From the NCBI RefSeq assembly GCF_900142845.1, contig NZ_FSRU01000002.1:744001-808000 (forward strand): a stretch of 64,000 nt of DNA, given 5' to 3'. Source of the stretch: Paraburkholderia phenazinium. Its GTDB lineage: Bacteria; Pseudomonadota; Gammaproteobacteria; Burkholderiales; Burkholderiaceae. How positions within the stretch are numbered: the first letter of the stretch is position 1; every line of letters begins with the position of its first letter. The notes under the pieces were generated by a model. That model had not been told where the DNA came from, did not search any database, and was given only the letters and a program-made list of their open reading frames with translations. Below, piece by piece: positions 55,551-64,000 of the stretch. The translations under genes were made by a program, and so were the position numbers.

Positions 55551-58015
55551 ACCAGGATGTCCTTGATGAAGCCGTGTTGCGGCCCAGCCAGCGCAGCGCG
55601 CTGGCCGAACTCACCACACCGCCCGCACCCCAGGCGCCGCCGCGGCGCGCGCCGCGCGTGGACAAGAACGTGCGCGTGGCGATCGTGCACGACTGGCTCG
55701 TCACCTATGCGGGCGCCGAGCGCGTGCTTGAACAGATCGTGGCCTGCTTTCCGGATGCGGACCTGTTCAGCGTGGTGGATTTTCTCGACGACCGTAGTTT
55801 CCTGCGCGGCAAGCCGGTGACGACGTCGTTCATCCAGAAGCTGCCGAAGGCCCGCACCAAGTACCGCGCCTATTTGCCCTTGATGCCCATTGCGATCGAG
55901 CAGCTCGACGTCTCGGCCTACGACGTGGTGATCTCGAGCAGCCACGCGGTCGCCAAGGGCGTGCTGACCGGTCCCGACCAGGTGCATATCAGCTACGTGC
56001 ATTCGCCGATCCGTTACGCGTGGGACCTGCAGCATCAGTATCTGCAGCAGTCCAAACTGACCAATGGGCCGAAATCCGCGCTGGCGCGGCTGATTCTTCA
56101 TTACATCCGCAACTGGGATATCCGCACGTCGAATTCGGTGGACACCTTCGTCGCCAACTCGCAATTCATCGCGCGGCGCATCAGGAAGGTGTATCAGCGT
56201 GACGCGCACGTGATCTTTCCGCCGGTGGACGTCGATGCCTTCGTACTCCACGAGCAGAAGGAAGATTTTTATCTGACCGCATCGCGGATGGTGCCGTACA
56301 AGAAGATCGACCTGATCGTCGAAGCGTTCGCGCGCATGCCGCAGCGACGGCTCGTCGTGATCGGCGACGGCCCCGACATGCAGAAGATTCGCGCCAAGGC
56401 GGCGCCCAATGTCGAGATCATGGGCTATCAGCCGTTCAAGGTGCTGCAGGACAAGATGCAGCGGGCCAAGGCGTTCGTGTTTGCCGCCGAGGAGGACTTC
56501 GGCATTTCGGTGGTCGAGGCCCAGGCGTGCGGCACGCCAGTGATCGCCTACGGCAAGGGCGGCGCGCTTGAAACGGTGCGCGATCTGTCCAGCTCACGGC
56601 CTACCGGGATGTTCTTCGAAGAACAGCGCGCCGAATCGATCATCGCGGCCGTCGAGGAATTCGACACCCATGCGAGCCGCTTTGTCGCCGCCGATTGCCG
56701 CGCCAACGCGGAGCGTTTTTCGGCTGCGCATTTCCGCGAGCGTTTCTTTGCGCACGTGCGCTCGGCCGTGCCGGCCTTGCAGGGCGCCTCGCTGCCGGTC
56801 TATGAACCGTATGTGGCGACACCCGCCGTCAGCGGCGCCGCTCAGGCGCCACGCGTGCTGGCGATCGATCAGAGCGGCGTGCTGGGCGGCGCCGAGCTGT
56901 CGCTACTCGAGATCGTGAAGGCGCTGCGGGCCCGCATCGAAGTCGTGCTGTTCGACGATGGACCGTTTCGCACGGCGCTCGATACGGCCGGCGTGAACGT
57001 GAGCGTCCTCGATTCCGGCGCGCTGCGCGAAGTCCGCAAACAGGGCGGCACGCCGCCGCTCGGCCAGGCGCTCAAGGGCGTCGCCGCGCTGGTGCGCGCC
57101 ACGGTCGCCCGCGCACGCCATGCCGACGTGATCTACGCGAACACGCAGCGCGCCATGGTGATCGGCGCACTCGCGGGACGGCTGGCGCGGCGCCCGGTGG
57201 TGTGGCATCTGCGCGATATCGTGAGCGCCGAGCACTTCGGCCGCAAGCAACTGCGGATCATCAAGTGGTGCGCCAAACTCGGTCTTGCACACGTGATCGC
57301 CAATTCGGCTGCATCGGCGCGCGCGTTTGCCGATCTGACCGGTTTCGACGAAAAACAGATCGACGTCGTTTTTAACGGCATCGCAGCGGCCCCGTTCGAC
57401 GCCTTGCGCAACGTGCCGGTCGCGACGCTGCGTGCGCGTCTGAAGCTGCCGCAGGACGCGTATCTGGTCGGCTCGTTCAGCCGGCTCGCGCGCTGGAAGG
57501 GGCAGCACGTGCTGCTCGAGGCGATGGTCCTCAATCCGCATATGCATGCCGTGCTGGTGGGGGCGCCGCTGTTCGGCGAAGACCCTTACGAAGTGGAATT
57601 GCGGGCGTTTGTCGCGAACCATGGCCTGGGTGACCGGGTGCATTTTCTCGGCTTCCAGCACGATATTGCCGCCTGCATGTGTGCGGTCGACGCGGTCGCG
57701 CATACGTCCATTACACCGGAGCCGTTCGGCCGCGTGATCGTCGAAGGGATGCTGGCGCAGCGGCCCGTGGTGGCGGCGCGGGCCGGCGGCGTGCTGGAAA
57801 TCGTCGAGGACGGCGTGAACGGCGTGCTGTGCGAGCCGGGTGACGCGCATGGTCTGGCCGATGTGCTGGCCGAGTTGCGCAGCAATACGGCGCTGCGCGA
57901 GCGGCTCGTCAGAAACGGGTATCAGACGGCGATAGCGCGGTTCGGGACCGCCGCCTATGTGGCGGGTGTCGAGCGCATTCTGAAGGGCGTGGTGGGGGGC
58001 AAGAAGGCGCGGTAG
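55547..58015 (+). CDS. bceR: Two-domain glycosyltransferase (GT4-GT4 fusion)
   Basis: An 822-residue fusion of two GT-B enzymes. Domain 1 (residues 40-410) has VAIVHDWLVTYAGAERVLEQ, the donor site FGISVVEAQACGTPVIAYG. Domain 2 (about 440-810) has LAIDQSGVLGGAELSLLEI, SFSRLARWKGQHVLLEAM and EPFGRVIVEGMLAQRPVVAA. It probably adds two sugars in succession. The first 40 residues are disordered and Pro/Arg-rich. The ATG overlaps the bceQ stop by four bases, and GAGGAAGAG is just upstream. Confidence 0.9.
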   Translation: MNQDVLDEAVLRPSQRSALAELTTPPAPQAPPRRAPRVDKNVRVAIVHDWLVTYAGAERVLEQIVACFPDADLFSVVDFLDDRSFLRGKPVTTSFIQKLPKARTKYRAYLPLMPIAIEQLDVSAYDVVISSSHAVAKGVLTGPDQVHISYVHSPIRYAWDLQHQYLQQSKLTNGPKSALARLILHYIRNWDIRTSNSVDTFVANSQFIARRIRKVYQRDAHVIFPPVDVDAFVLHEQKEDFYLTASRMVPYKKIDLIVEAFARMPQRRLVVIGDGPDMQKIRAKAAPNVEIMGYQPFKVLQDKMQRAKAFVFAAEEDFGISVVEAQACGTPVIAYGKGGALETVRDLSSSRPTGMFFEEQRAESIIAAVEEFDTHASRFVAADCRANAERFSAAHFRERFFAHVRSAVPALQGASLPVYEPYVATPAVSGAAQAPRVLAIDQSGVLGGAELSLLEIVKALRARIEVVLFDDGPFRTALDTAGVNVSVLDSGALREVRKQGGTPPLGQALKGVAALVRATVARARHADVIYANTQRAMVIGALAGRLARRPVVWHLRDIVSAEHFGRKQLRIIKWCAKLGLAHVIANSAASARAFADLTGFDEKQIDVVFNGIAAAPFDALRNVPVATLRARLKLPQDAYLVGSFSRLARWKGQHVLLEAMVLNPHMHAVLVGAPLFGEDPYEVELRAFVANHGLGDRVHFLGFQHDIAACMCAVDAVAHTSITPEPFGRVIVEGMLAQRPVVAARAGGVLEIVEDGVNGVLCEPGDAHGLADVLAELRSNTALRERLVRNGYQTAIARFGTAAYVAGVERILKGVVGGKKAR

Positions 58016-58104
58016 GCGGCGCGAACCGCCGTCACCGCCACGCGAAAACGACCCGCTGTGCCGCTACGTGCGTGAACCGACGCACGCGGCGGCAGCCACG
58101 AATC

Positions 58105-59307
58105 TCACGCCCGCGCCGCAGCCACCCTGGCCTTGCTTTTAGGCTTAAGACTCGCGGACCACTTCATCGCCGGCAATTCAACCAGCCGATAGAACACATA
58201 AGCAACCGGCACCGCCACCAGCATAAAGCCAAACGACGGCCAGATCGACAGTTGCAGCGCCGAGCGATACAGCAGCGACGACAGCAGCACGAAGATCGGC
58301 AGATGGATCAGATAGAGCGAGAAACTGAAGTCGCCGAAGCGCGACAGCACGCGCGCCAGCGGTGTCTCGACCGAGCGCCGGTCGAGCGCCCGATATAGAT
58401 AGAAAGCAAACCCCAGCGCCCACAACTGGAACGCGCCGTACTGGCCGAACCGGAACGCCACACAACCGAGCGCCACCAGCACCGCCGCGACCGCATACAG
58501 CCCGTTCGACGCACGCCGCGCGTCCTTGTCGGCGGCCTTCCGCGCCTTCACATCGGCGATCCACGCGCCGAGCGTCCACGCAAACCAGTACGACGTAAAG
58601 AACTGCAGATCGTGACGCTCCAGCACGTAGGCCGACACGATATTGACGAGCGCCACAAGCGCGAGCAGCGGCGTCATCCCCAGCCGGCGGCGCAGCGCGA
58701 ACAGCAACGGGTAGATCGCATAGAACTGCACTTCGAGCGACAGCGTCCATAGCGCGCCGTTCGAGCCATACGTCTTGCCCGCCACGCCTTGCAGCGAGAA
58801 CAGATTGACCAGAAACGCATGCAGGCCGATCTCACGCAGCTTGTGATTGACGGGCGGCAACTGGAAGCTGACCCAGTCGAGCGCGAACGTCAGCAGCAGC
58901 GCCGCGAGCAGGACCGGATAGATGCGTGCAAAGCGGCGTGCCCAGAAATTGACCGTGTTGAGCGTGTAGTTCGGGTTTTGGGCGAGACGAAGCGCCCCGC
59001 CGCGATGAATGCAATAGCCGCTGATCACGAAGAAGATCGGCACGCCCGCCGAGCCCCATGCGATCGGCATGGTCAGATAAGCCACGATCGAGCTGAAACT
59101 CAGCGCGTGGCCCACGGTGTGATGAAAACTCTCCATGCCGACCCAGGCGACCTGGCGGCAGTGAAAATAGGCGACCAGCAGCGCGGCAAAGCCGCGCATC
59201 GCATCGATGACGTGTTCCTTGCCGGCGCTGTCCACGCGCGCGTCGCGCTGCGGGCGAGCCGAAAAGGGCAGAGATGCGCCGGTGGCATCGAATGCTGAAT
59301 CGCTCAT
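58105..59307 (-). CDS. bceS: Acyltransferase 3 family membrane protein
   Basis: A 400-residue acyltransferase with ten or so helices. VIDAMRGFAALLVAYFHC holds the catalytic His, and GSAGVPIFFVISGYCIHRGG and FWARRFARIYPVLL are family marks. The frame extends to 59358, but the ATG at 59307 has AAGGA 8 bases before it and fits the family length. It is convergent with bceR. With BceO it is the second acyl donor for the EPS; the polymer of related strains is O-acetylated, as I recall. Confidence 0.87.
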   Translation of the reverse strand: MSDSAFDATGASLPFSARPQRDARVDSAGKEHVIDAMRGFAALLVAYFHCRQVAWVGMESFHHTVGHALSFSSIVAYLTMPIAWGSAGVPIFFVISGYCIHRGGALRLAQNPNYTLNTVNFWARRFARIYPVLLAALLLTFALDWVSFQLPPVNHKLREIGLHAFLVNLFSLQGVAGKTYGSNGALWTLSLEVQFYAIYPLLFALRRRLGMTPLLALVALVNIVSAYVLERHDLQFFTSYWFAWTLGAWIADVKARKAADKDARRASNGLYAVAAVLVALGCVAFRFGQYGAFQLWALGFAFYLYRALDRRSVETPLARVLSRFGDFSFSLYLIHLPIFVLLSSLLYRSALQLSIWPSFGFMLVAVPVAYVFYRLVELPAMKWSASLKPKSKARVAAARA

Positions 59308-59554
59308 GCGCGGTCCTTTTCCAGACGGGTGAGTGGGCTGACAGCGGGCGAACGCCAATACGTGCCCACCGCCGCAGGCACATCCTAGAACAGCGCCGGA
59401 TCAAAAAAATCGATAAAAAATGGAATTTCAGCAGATGAAAAAATCAAACATGTTTCTATTTGTAATGAAATGCGAAATGAGTTTTCAGGGGAATTATTTG
59501 CCGATTTTTTCGTGATAATTTGAGAGCCTGATTTTTCAGACCAGAGGTGGAGTC

Positions 59555-59710
59555 ATGAACCTGCATGTACTCGCCGGCATCGCCGTGCTCCTGATCCTTG
59601 TCGCCGCATCGGCTTACCGTGAGGCGCTCCGCAACGAACCCATCGGCCGCTTCCGGATGACACGAGGCAAGCTGCCGCCGATCGACGAAAACGAGGAAGG
59701 CGCCGCCTGA
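59555..59710 (+). CDS. Small single-helix membrane protein, 51 residues
   Basis: ATG at 59555 with a strong GAGGTGGAG ribosome site. The product has one N-terminal membrane helix (VLAGIAVLLILVAASA) and a short polar tail with RFRMTRGKLPPIDENEEG. Third codon positions are GC-rich, as in real genes here. It lies between the bceS promoter side and bceT, in an AT-rich setting. No family is recognised; a small accessory of the EPS machinery is possible but unproven. Confidence 0.65.
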   Translation: MNLHVLAGIAVLLILVAASAYREALRNEPIGRFRMTRGKLPPIDENEEGAA

Positions 59711-59959
59711 GTCTCCGGCGACGCCTCTGCCATGCGTTAGCCGGCCCGTAAAAGTTACGGCAACCGGCGCGCTTCGCTCGTAATTGTTTCCTATGTCGCC
59801 GTGTAATGTTAATCAACGACTTCATAGATTATTTTTCAGACGAATAACTTTAATTTTGTCGAAACGTGAATTAGATTTCGACGATACCTTCAACGAAATT
59901 CATTCGGCGCCACTCTGGCGAACCGCACACATTCATCAACCGATGTGGGAATGCATACC

Positions 59960-60853
59960 ATGCTGAAAGTCACCAAAGCCGTGTTTCCGGTAGCAGGTCT
60001 CGGGACGCGGTTCCTGCCGGCCACCAAGGCAAGCCCCAAGGAAATGCTGCCCATCGTCGACAAGCCGCTGATCCAGTACGCCGTGGAAGAGGCGATTGCG
60101 GCCGGCATCACCGAGATGATCTTCGTCACCGGCCGCAGCAAGCGGGCCATTGAAGACCACTTCGACAAGTCGTACGAGATCGAGGCGGAACTCGAAGCGC
60201 GCGGCAAGGAACAACTGCTGGAACTGGTGCGCGGCATCAAGCCGGCCAATGTCGACTGTTTCTACGTGCGTCAGGCGACCGCGCTCGGCCTCGGCCATGC
60301 GGTGCTGTGCGCGGAGAAACTGGTGGGCGACAGCCCGTTCGCCGTGATTCTCGCGGACGACCTGCTGCACAGCACGCAGCCGGTGATGAAACAACTGGTG
60401 GACGTGTTCAACCACTATCACAGCTCGGTGATCGGCGTGGAAACCATCGCGCGCGAGGACAGCCGCTCCTATGGCGTGGTGGACGGCCGCGAGTGGGAAG
60501 AGGATGTGATCAAGCTGTCCGGCATCATCGAAAAACCGGCGCCGGACAAGGCGCCGTCGAATCTCGGCGTGGTGGGCCGCTATGTGCTGATGCCGACCAT
60601 CTTCAAGCACATCCGTGCGCTGAAGCCAGGTGCCGGCGGCGAACTGCAGTTGACCGACGCGGTGCAGTCGCTGCTCTCGGAGGAACAGGTGCTGGCCTAT
60701 CGCTACTTCGGCACGCGCTTCGATTGCGGCAGCAAGCTCGGCTATCTGAAGGCGACCGTCGAGTTCGCGCTGCGCCATCCGGAAGTGAAGGCCGAGTTCG
60801 AGGAGTATTTGCAGAGCTACCTGCCGCTGCATCTCACGGCTGCGGCGGCCTGA
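59960..60853 (+). CDS. bceT: UTP-glucose-1-phosphate uridylyltransferase
   Basis: A 297-residue GalU-type enzyme that makes UDP-glucose from UTP and glucose-1-P. It supplies BceB, BceC and indirectly Ots[20 protein letters not shown] and [13 protein letters not shown] are the signature, followed by [14 protein letters not shown] and [10 protein letters not shown]. In-frame GTG and ATG codons at 59945 and 59951 precede it, but the family N-terminus [10 protein letters not shown] begins at 59960. The last 20 bp overlap the convergent phosphoribosyltransferase gene. An AT-rich region of about 200 bp lies upstream. Confidence 0.94.
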   Translation: MLKVTKAVFPVAGLGTRFLPATKASPKEMLPIVDKPLIQYAVEEAIAAGITEMIFVTGRSKRAIEDHFDKSYEIEAELEARGKEQLLELVRGIKPANVDCFYVRQATALGLGHAVLCAEKLVGDSPFAVILADDLLHSTQPVMKQLVDVFNHYHSSVIGVETIAREDSRSYGVVDGREWEEDVIKLSGIIEKPAPDKAPSNLGVVGRYVLMPTIFKHIRALKPGAGGELQLTDAVQSLLSEEQVLAYRYFGTRFDCGSKLGYLKATVEFALRHPEVKAEFEEYLQSYLPLHLTAAAA

Positions 60854-61490
60854 AAGAGGCAGCGAGGAGGGCACGGACGTCGTCGTCGGTGGTTTCGTCG
60901 AAATCCTGGTAGAACTGACCGACGCTGAAAAATACCCGTGGCGTCAGCGCGCAGACGAACTCGTCGGCGGCAGCGCCGAGGCGCTGTTCGCCATCCGCTG
61001 GCGCCACCGGGAGTGCGACGACGATCCGCGCCGGCGCGCGGCTGCGCAACGCGCGCAGCGCCGCGAGCAGGGTGGCGCCGGTCGCCATGCCGTCGTCCAC
61101 CACGATGGCGATCCGTCCTTCCACCGATACCGCGGGCCGTTGCTCCCGGTAGAGCGTGTCGCGCCGCGCCAGTTCGCCCTGCGCGTCGGCGAGTGCGTGC
61201 TGGAATTGCGCCTCGGTGACGTCGGCCTCGTGCATGAGCCTTCGATCGACGTACAGCGCGCCGCCGGAGGCGATCGCACCCATCGCCAGTTCCGCCTGCC
61301 ACGGCACGCCGAGCTTGCGCACCAGCAACACGTCGAGCGGCGAGTGCAGCGCCGCGGCCACTTCAAAACCGACCGGCACGCCACCGCGCGGCAGCGCGAG
61401 CACGATCACGTCGTCACGCTGCGCATAGCGGCGCAGATGCCGCGCGAGCGCACGGCCCGCTGCGGCACGGTTGAGGAAAATGCGTTCCAT
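60834..61490 (-). CDS. Phosphoribosyltransferase-family protein
   Basis: A 218-residue type I PRTase fold. The PRPP loop [18 protein letters not shown] is clear, and the N-terminal [18 protein letters not shown] matches the group of predicted phosphoribosyltransferases often fused to or next to dienelactone-hydrolase-like genes. GAGGGGG six bases before the ATG at 61490 supports that start over a codon 15 residues earlier. The substrate is unknown. Its 3' end overlaps that of bceT by 20 bp in convergent orientation. Confidence 0.87.
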   Translation of the reverse strand: MERIFLNRAAAGRALARHLRRYAQRDDVIVLALPRGGVPVGFEVAAALHSPLDVLLVRKLGVPWQAELAMGAIASGGALYVDRRLMHEADVTEAQFQHALADAQGELARRDTLYREQRPAVSVEGRIAIVVDDGMATGATLLAALRALRSRAPARIVVALPVAPADGEQRLGAAADEFVCALTPRVFFSVGQFYQDFDETTDDDVRALLAASFRPPQP

Positions 61491-61588
61491 GATCGACCCC
61501 CTCACGGGTGACGTGGATAGTGTGCCACGCGCCACCCGTCATGTCCCGCTAGCAGAACGAGCGCGCCGCAAACGGCTCGCTCCGGGGA

Positions 61589-63829
61589 CTACGCGGATAC
61601 CTGGGAAGCCAGCAGGTCCTCGATACGAACCGGAAGATTGCGTACCCGCACCCCGGTTGCGTGATACACGGCGGCTGTAATGGCAGGCGCAATCCCGGCC
61701 GTGCCGATTTCCCCGACCCCACGCGCGCCGAGCGGATTCAACGCGAGATCCGGATAGTCGAGGAACGTCACGTCGATCTTCGGCGCATCGGCATGCGTGG
61801 TCATCACATAGTCGGCGAGGTTGCGGTTGATCGGCGCTCCGGTGCGCGTGTCGTAGTGCGTTTCTTCGAACAGCGCCATGCCGACGCCCATCACAACAGC
61901 CCCTTCGATCTGGTTGCGGGCCGTGCGCGCGTTGATGATCTGACCACCGTCGATCACACTCACCACGCGGCTGACTCGCAACCTGGCTGTTGCCGGCTGC
62001 CAGGTGACTTCGATGAAATGCGCGCAGTACGAGTGAATCGATACTTTCGCCGCGTCGGCATCGTCCTGGCTCGCGCCGGAGTGGCCTTTTCCTACGACCA
62101 TATTGATCTTTGCGGGCGCGAGAATCCGCTCGAACGGTACGCCCGCGCCAGGCGAGGTGCCTTTCCGGTAGACCATGCCGCGCTCGAACGCGAGTTCGGT
62201 GACCGGCTGGCCGTTGAACGGCGAATTGTCCGCCTGGGCCGCGGCGACCAGAAGCTGCTGGATCGCCGCCTGCGCCGCCTGGGTCACCGCCGGAACCAGC
62301 GACGCGGTAACCATGGAGCCGCCGGACAGCGGTCCAGGCGGCAAACGGGTGTCGCCGATCACCACGGCGATCCGCTCGAGCGGGATGCCCGTCAGGTTAG
62401 CCGCCATCTGCGCCAGGATCGTATACGTTCCGGTGCCGATGTCCTGGGTCGCGGTCGACACGCGCGCGGTTGCATCGGCATGAAGTTCGACGATGATTTC
62501 CGTCGCGAGGCGCCGCGCGGCCCACGACCCCGCCGCTACGCCCCAGCCCACCACCAGGCCGTCGCGACGCATGGAGCCGACCGCCGGCGTGCGTTGCGGC
62601 CAGCCGAATTGTTCGGCGCCGAGTGTGAGGCACTCTTTAAGGTGCCGCGAAGAAAACGGCACGTTCAGGCCTTCGTCGATCGCGGGCTCGTTGATCAGGC
62701 GTAAGCGGACCGGATCCATGTTGAGCTGGATGGCGAGTTCGTCAACCGCCGACTCGATCGCGAACAGTCCGGGAACGGCGCCGGGCCCACGCATCGATGT
62801 ACTGGGCGCGACATCCCGGCGTGCGTACGCCGCCGTCGCACGCAGGTTCGGCGAGCTGTACAGATAGCCGGTTGTCTCGCCACAGTTCTCCTTACGCGTT
62901 TCCTTGCGTGCGGTCTGGTAGACGTAGTCCTGCTGGAGCGAGGTGAAACGCCCGTCGGTCGTTGCCGACAGGCGCATGCGTTGCTGCGTGCTGGTGCGGT
63001 GGCCGACGTTGTGAAACATCATCTCGCGGGTCACCACCAGTTTGACGGGCCGCATCAGGTTGCGGGCCGCGGCGCCGGCGAGTAACGAGTGCGACCACGG
63101 AAACAGCTTGCCGCCGAATCCAGACCCCAGGTATTTCATGATCACACGCACCTGGTCTTGCGACACGCCGAGCATCTGCGCCATGACGAGGCGCTGGTTG
63201 ACGATCGATTGCGAGGTTTCGTAGAAGGTGTAGTTCGTGCCGTCGAACGCGGCCACCGTCGCATGCAATTCGATCGGATTGTGCGTTTCGATGGGCGTCG
63301 TGTAGGTCTGGTCCAGCTTCTGCGCATCAGGCGCGGCCGCGAACGCGCTATCCGCGTCGCCGCGTTGCGTGTCGACGCTCGGGGTCTGCTCTGCCGACAT
63401 CTCGCTGCGGACGTCGGGACGGCTCGATGCATACGCTACCTTTACCGCTCGCACCGCCGCGCTTGCCTGTTCGAAGGTATCGGCCACGACGACACCGATG
63501 TACTGGCCGTAGTAGTAAATGTTGTCGTCGTCGAACGGCGGGCGCTTTTCGTCGATCCGGGTGTCGACGGCAAAACCGACGCGATAGAACTTGCCGATGT
63601 TCTCGCGTGTGAAGACGGCCCGGACTCCCGGCATGCCTGCGGCCGCCGCTGTGTCCAGACGGGTGATGCGCCCCTTGGCGATCGTGGCGCAAACCGGCAC
63701 CGCGTAAAGCATCCCCGGCAGGTTGAAATCCGAGGTGTAGGTTGCCGTGCCGCTGACTTTGAGCGGTCCGTCAATTCGAGTGAAGTCGCCGCCGATCATC
63801 GGCTGCGTTTTGTTGCTGGCTAATTGCAT
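61589..63829 (-). CDS. Molybdopterin-binding subunit, xanthine dehydrogenase/PaoC type
   Basis: A 746-residue molybdenum hydroxylase large subunit. RIDGPLKVSGTATYTSDF at the start and the length fit the PaoC/YagR group, which oxidises aromatic aldehydes in the periplasm together with PaoA and PaoB. MoCo-domain elements include YLGSGFGGKLFPWSH, MRGPGAVPGLFAIESAVDEL and the catalytic Glu in ARGVGEIGTAG. GGAGAG is 5 bases before the ATG. The FAD subunit gene lies just upstream on the same strand, as in paoABC; an Fe-S subunit is expected outside the window. Confidence 0.88.
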   Translation of the reverse strand: MQLASNKTQPMIGGDFTRIDGPLKVSGTATYTSDFNLPGMLYAVPVCATIAKGRITRLDTAAAAGMPGVRAVFTRENIGKFYRVGFAVDTRIDEKRPPFDDDNIYYYGQYIGVVVADTFEQASAAVRAVKVAYASSRPDVRSEMSAEQTPSVDTQRGDADSAFAAAPDAQKLDQTYTTPIETHNPIELHATVAAFDGTNYTFYETSQSIVNQRLVMAQMLGVSQDQVRVIMKYLGSGFGGKLFPWSHSLLAGAAARNLMRPVKLVVTREMMFHNVGHRTSTQQRMRLSATTDGRFTSLQQDYVYQTARKETRKENCGETTGYLYSSPNLRATAAYARRDVAPSTSMRGPGAVPGLFAIESAVDELAIQLNMDPVRLRLINEPAIDEGLNVPFSSRHLKECLTLGAEQFGWPQRTPAVGSMRRDGLVVGWGVAAGSWAARRLATEIIVELHADATARVSTATQDIGTGTYTILAQMAANLTGIPLERIAVVIGDTRLPPGPLSGGSMVTASLVPAVTQAAQAAIQQLLVAAAQADNSPFNGQPVTELAFERGMVYRKGTSPGAGVPFERILAPAKINMVVGKGHSGASQDDADAAKVSIHSYCAHFIEVTWQPATARLRVSRVVSVIDGGQIINARTARNQIEGAVVMGVGMALFEETHYDTRTGAPINRNLADYVMTTHADAPKIDVTFLDYPDLALNPLGARGVGEIGTAGIAPAITAAVYHATGVRVRNLPVRIEDLLASQVSA

Positions 63830-63854
63830 ATTCTCTCCGCGTCACGACCGTTGC

Positions 63855-64000
63855 GTCAGGCAGTCTGTGTGGCTTGTGTGAGTGCGTGCTGGATGCAGCG
63901 CCGCGCGAGTTCAACCTTGAAGCCGTTTTGACTCTGGACCCGCGCCGACTGCAGCGCCGCTTCGGCTGCGGCCCGGAACGCGGCGGCGTCCGGGGTCCGT
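63855..64000 (-). CDS. FAD-binding subunit of the molybdenum hydroxylase, 3' end only
   Basis: The last 47 codons of a gene that enters from beyond the window. The tail TPDAAAFRAAAEAALQSARV, then NGFKVELARRCI, matches the C-terminus of xanthine dehydrogenase FAD subunits (PaoB-like), where NxFKxxLA is common. The stop is at 63855, 25 bp before the MoCo subunit start. Confidence 0.75.

Overview
The window looks like a chromosome segment from Burkholderiaceae, most likely Paraburkholderia or a close relative. The backbone is GC-rich (39 of 60 bases GC in one hand-counted line at 37741-37800). It carries families typical of the group: a BPSS1780-type membrane protein, a BPSL1445-type SYLF lipoprotein, a Burkholderia-type palindromic interspersed repeat, and above all a complete cepacian-like exopolysaccharide (bce) locus. 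No tRNA, rRNA or CRISPR array was seen.

Layout. (1) 1-5150: a HAAS/DUF1700 membrane protein cut by the window edge, a BPSS1780-family membrane protein, a GNAT acetyltransferase, and an AraC regulator divergent from two SDR oxidoreductases. (2) 5063-9254: a foreign, lower-GC island of about 4 kb bounded by near-identical direct repeats of 224 and 218 bp that duplicate the 3' end of the second SDR gene. It holds two tightly divergent small nuclease-like genes and a stand-alone HsdR-N-type nuclease, followed in frame after a stop codon by a degenerate SEC-C tail. All three proteins show PD-(D/E)XK-like motifs. No integrase or transposase is present. (3) 9397-13302: a co-directional metabolic run (Dabb protein, hotdog thioesterase, CurA-type reductase, SDR, HSL-family esterase), then a 12-unit heptamer repeat and two opposite-strand genes (NRDE protein, YgfZ). 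(4) 15455-20584: mltG-tmk-holB-GNAT-tatD-ankyrin protein, a conserved housekeeping run. (5) 20705-28332: Rap1a/Tai-like secreted protein, otsA coupled to an AAA ATPase, a GT4 enzyme, SYLF lipoprotein, small membrane protein, PsiF-like protein and YciI-like protein. (6) 28333-60853: the exopolysaccharide locus. (7) 60834-64000: a phosphoribosyltransferase and the MoCo and FAD subunits of a xanthine dehydrogenase/PaoABC-type hydroxylase (the FAD gene is cut by the end).

How the EPS genes work together. BceA and BceN make GDP-mannose and GDP-4-keto-6-deoxymannose (toward GDP-rhamnose); BceT and BceC make UDP-glucose and UDP-glucuronate. BceB loads glucose-1-P on undecaprenyl phosphate. BceG, H, J, K and the two-domain BceR extend the repeat unit. 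BceQ flips it, BceI polymerises it, and BceE/BceF export it under control of the phosphatase BceD and the kinase half of BceF. BceO and BceS and an SGNH hydrolase probably add and trim acyl groups. The two halves (bceA-K and bceN-T), which are separate clusters in B. cepacia-complex genomes as I recall, lie together here. They are separated by a 3.5-kb lower-GC insert with a TPR-glycosyltransferase-like gene, a hypothetical gene and a palindromic repeat. A gene starting at 28333, with a transposase-derived DNA-binding domain, sits at the edge of the locus.

The observations I rank highest are the repeat-bounded nuclease island, the stop codon between its HsdR-N domain and the SEC-C remnant, the domesticated transposase domain beside bceA, and the zone of shifted codon use around the bceK-bceN junction.
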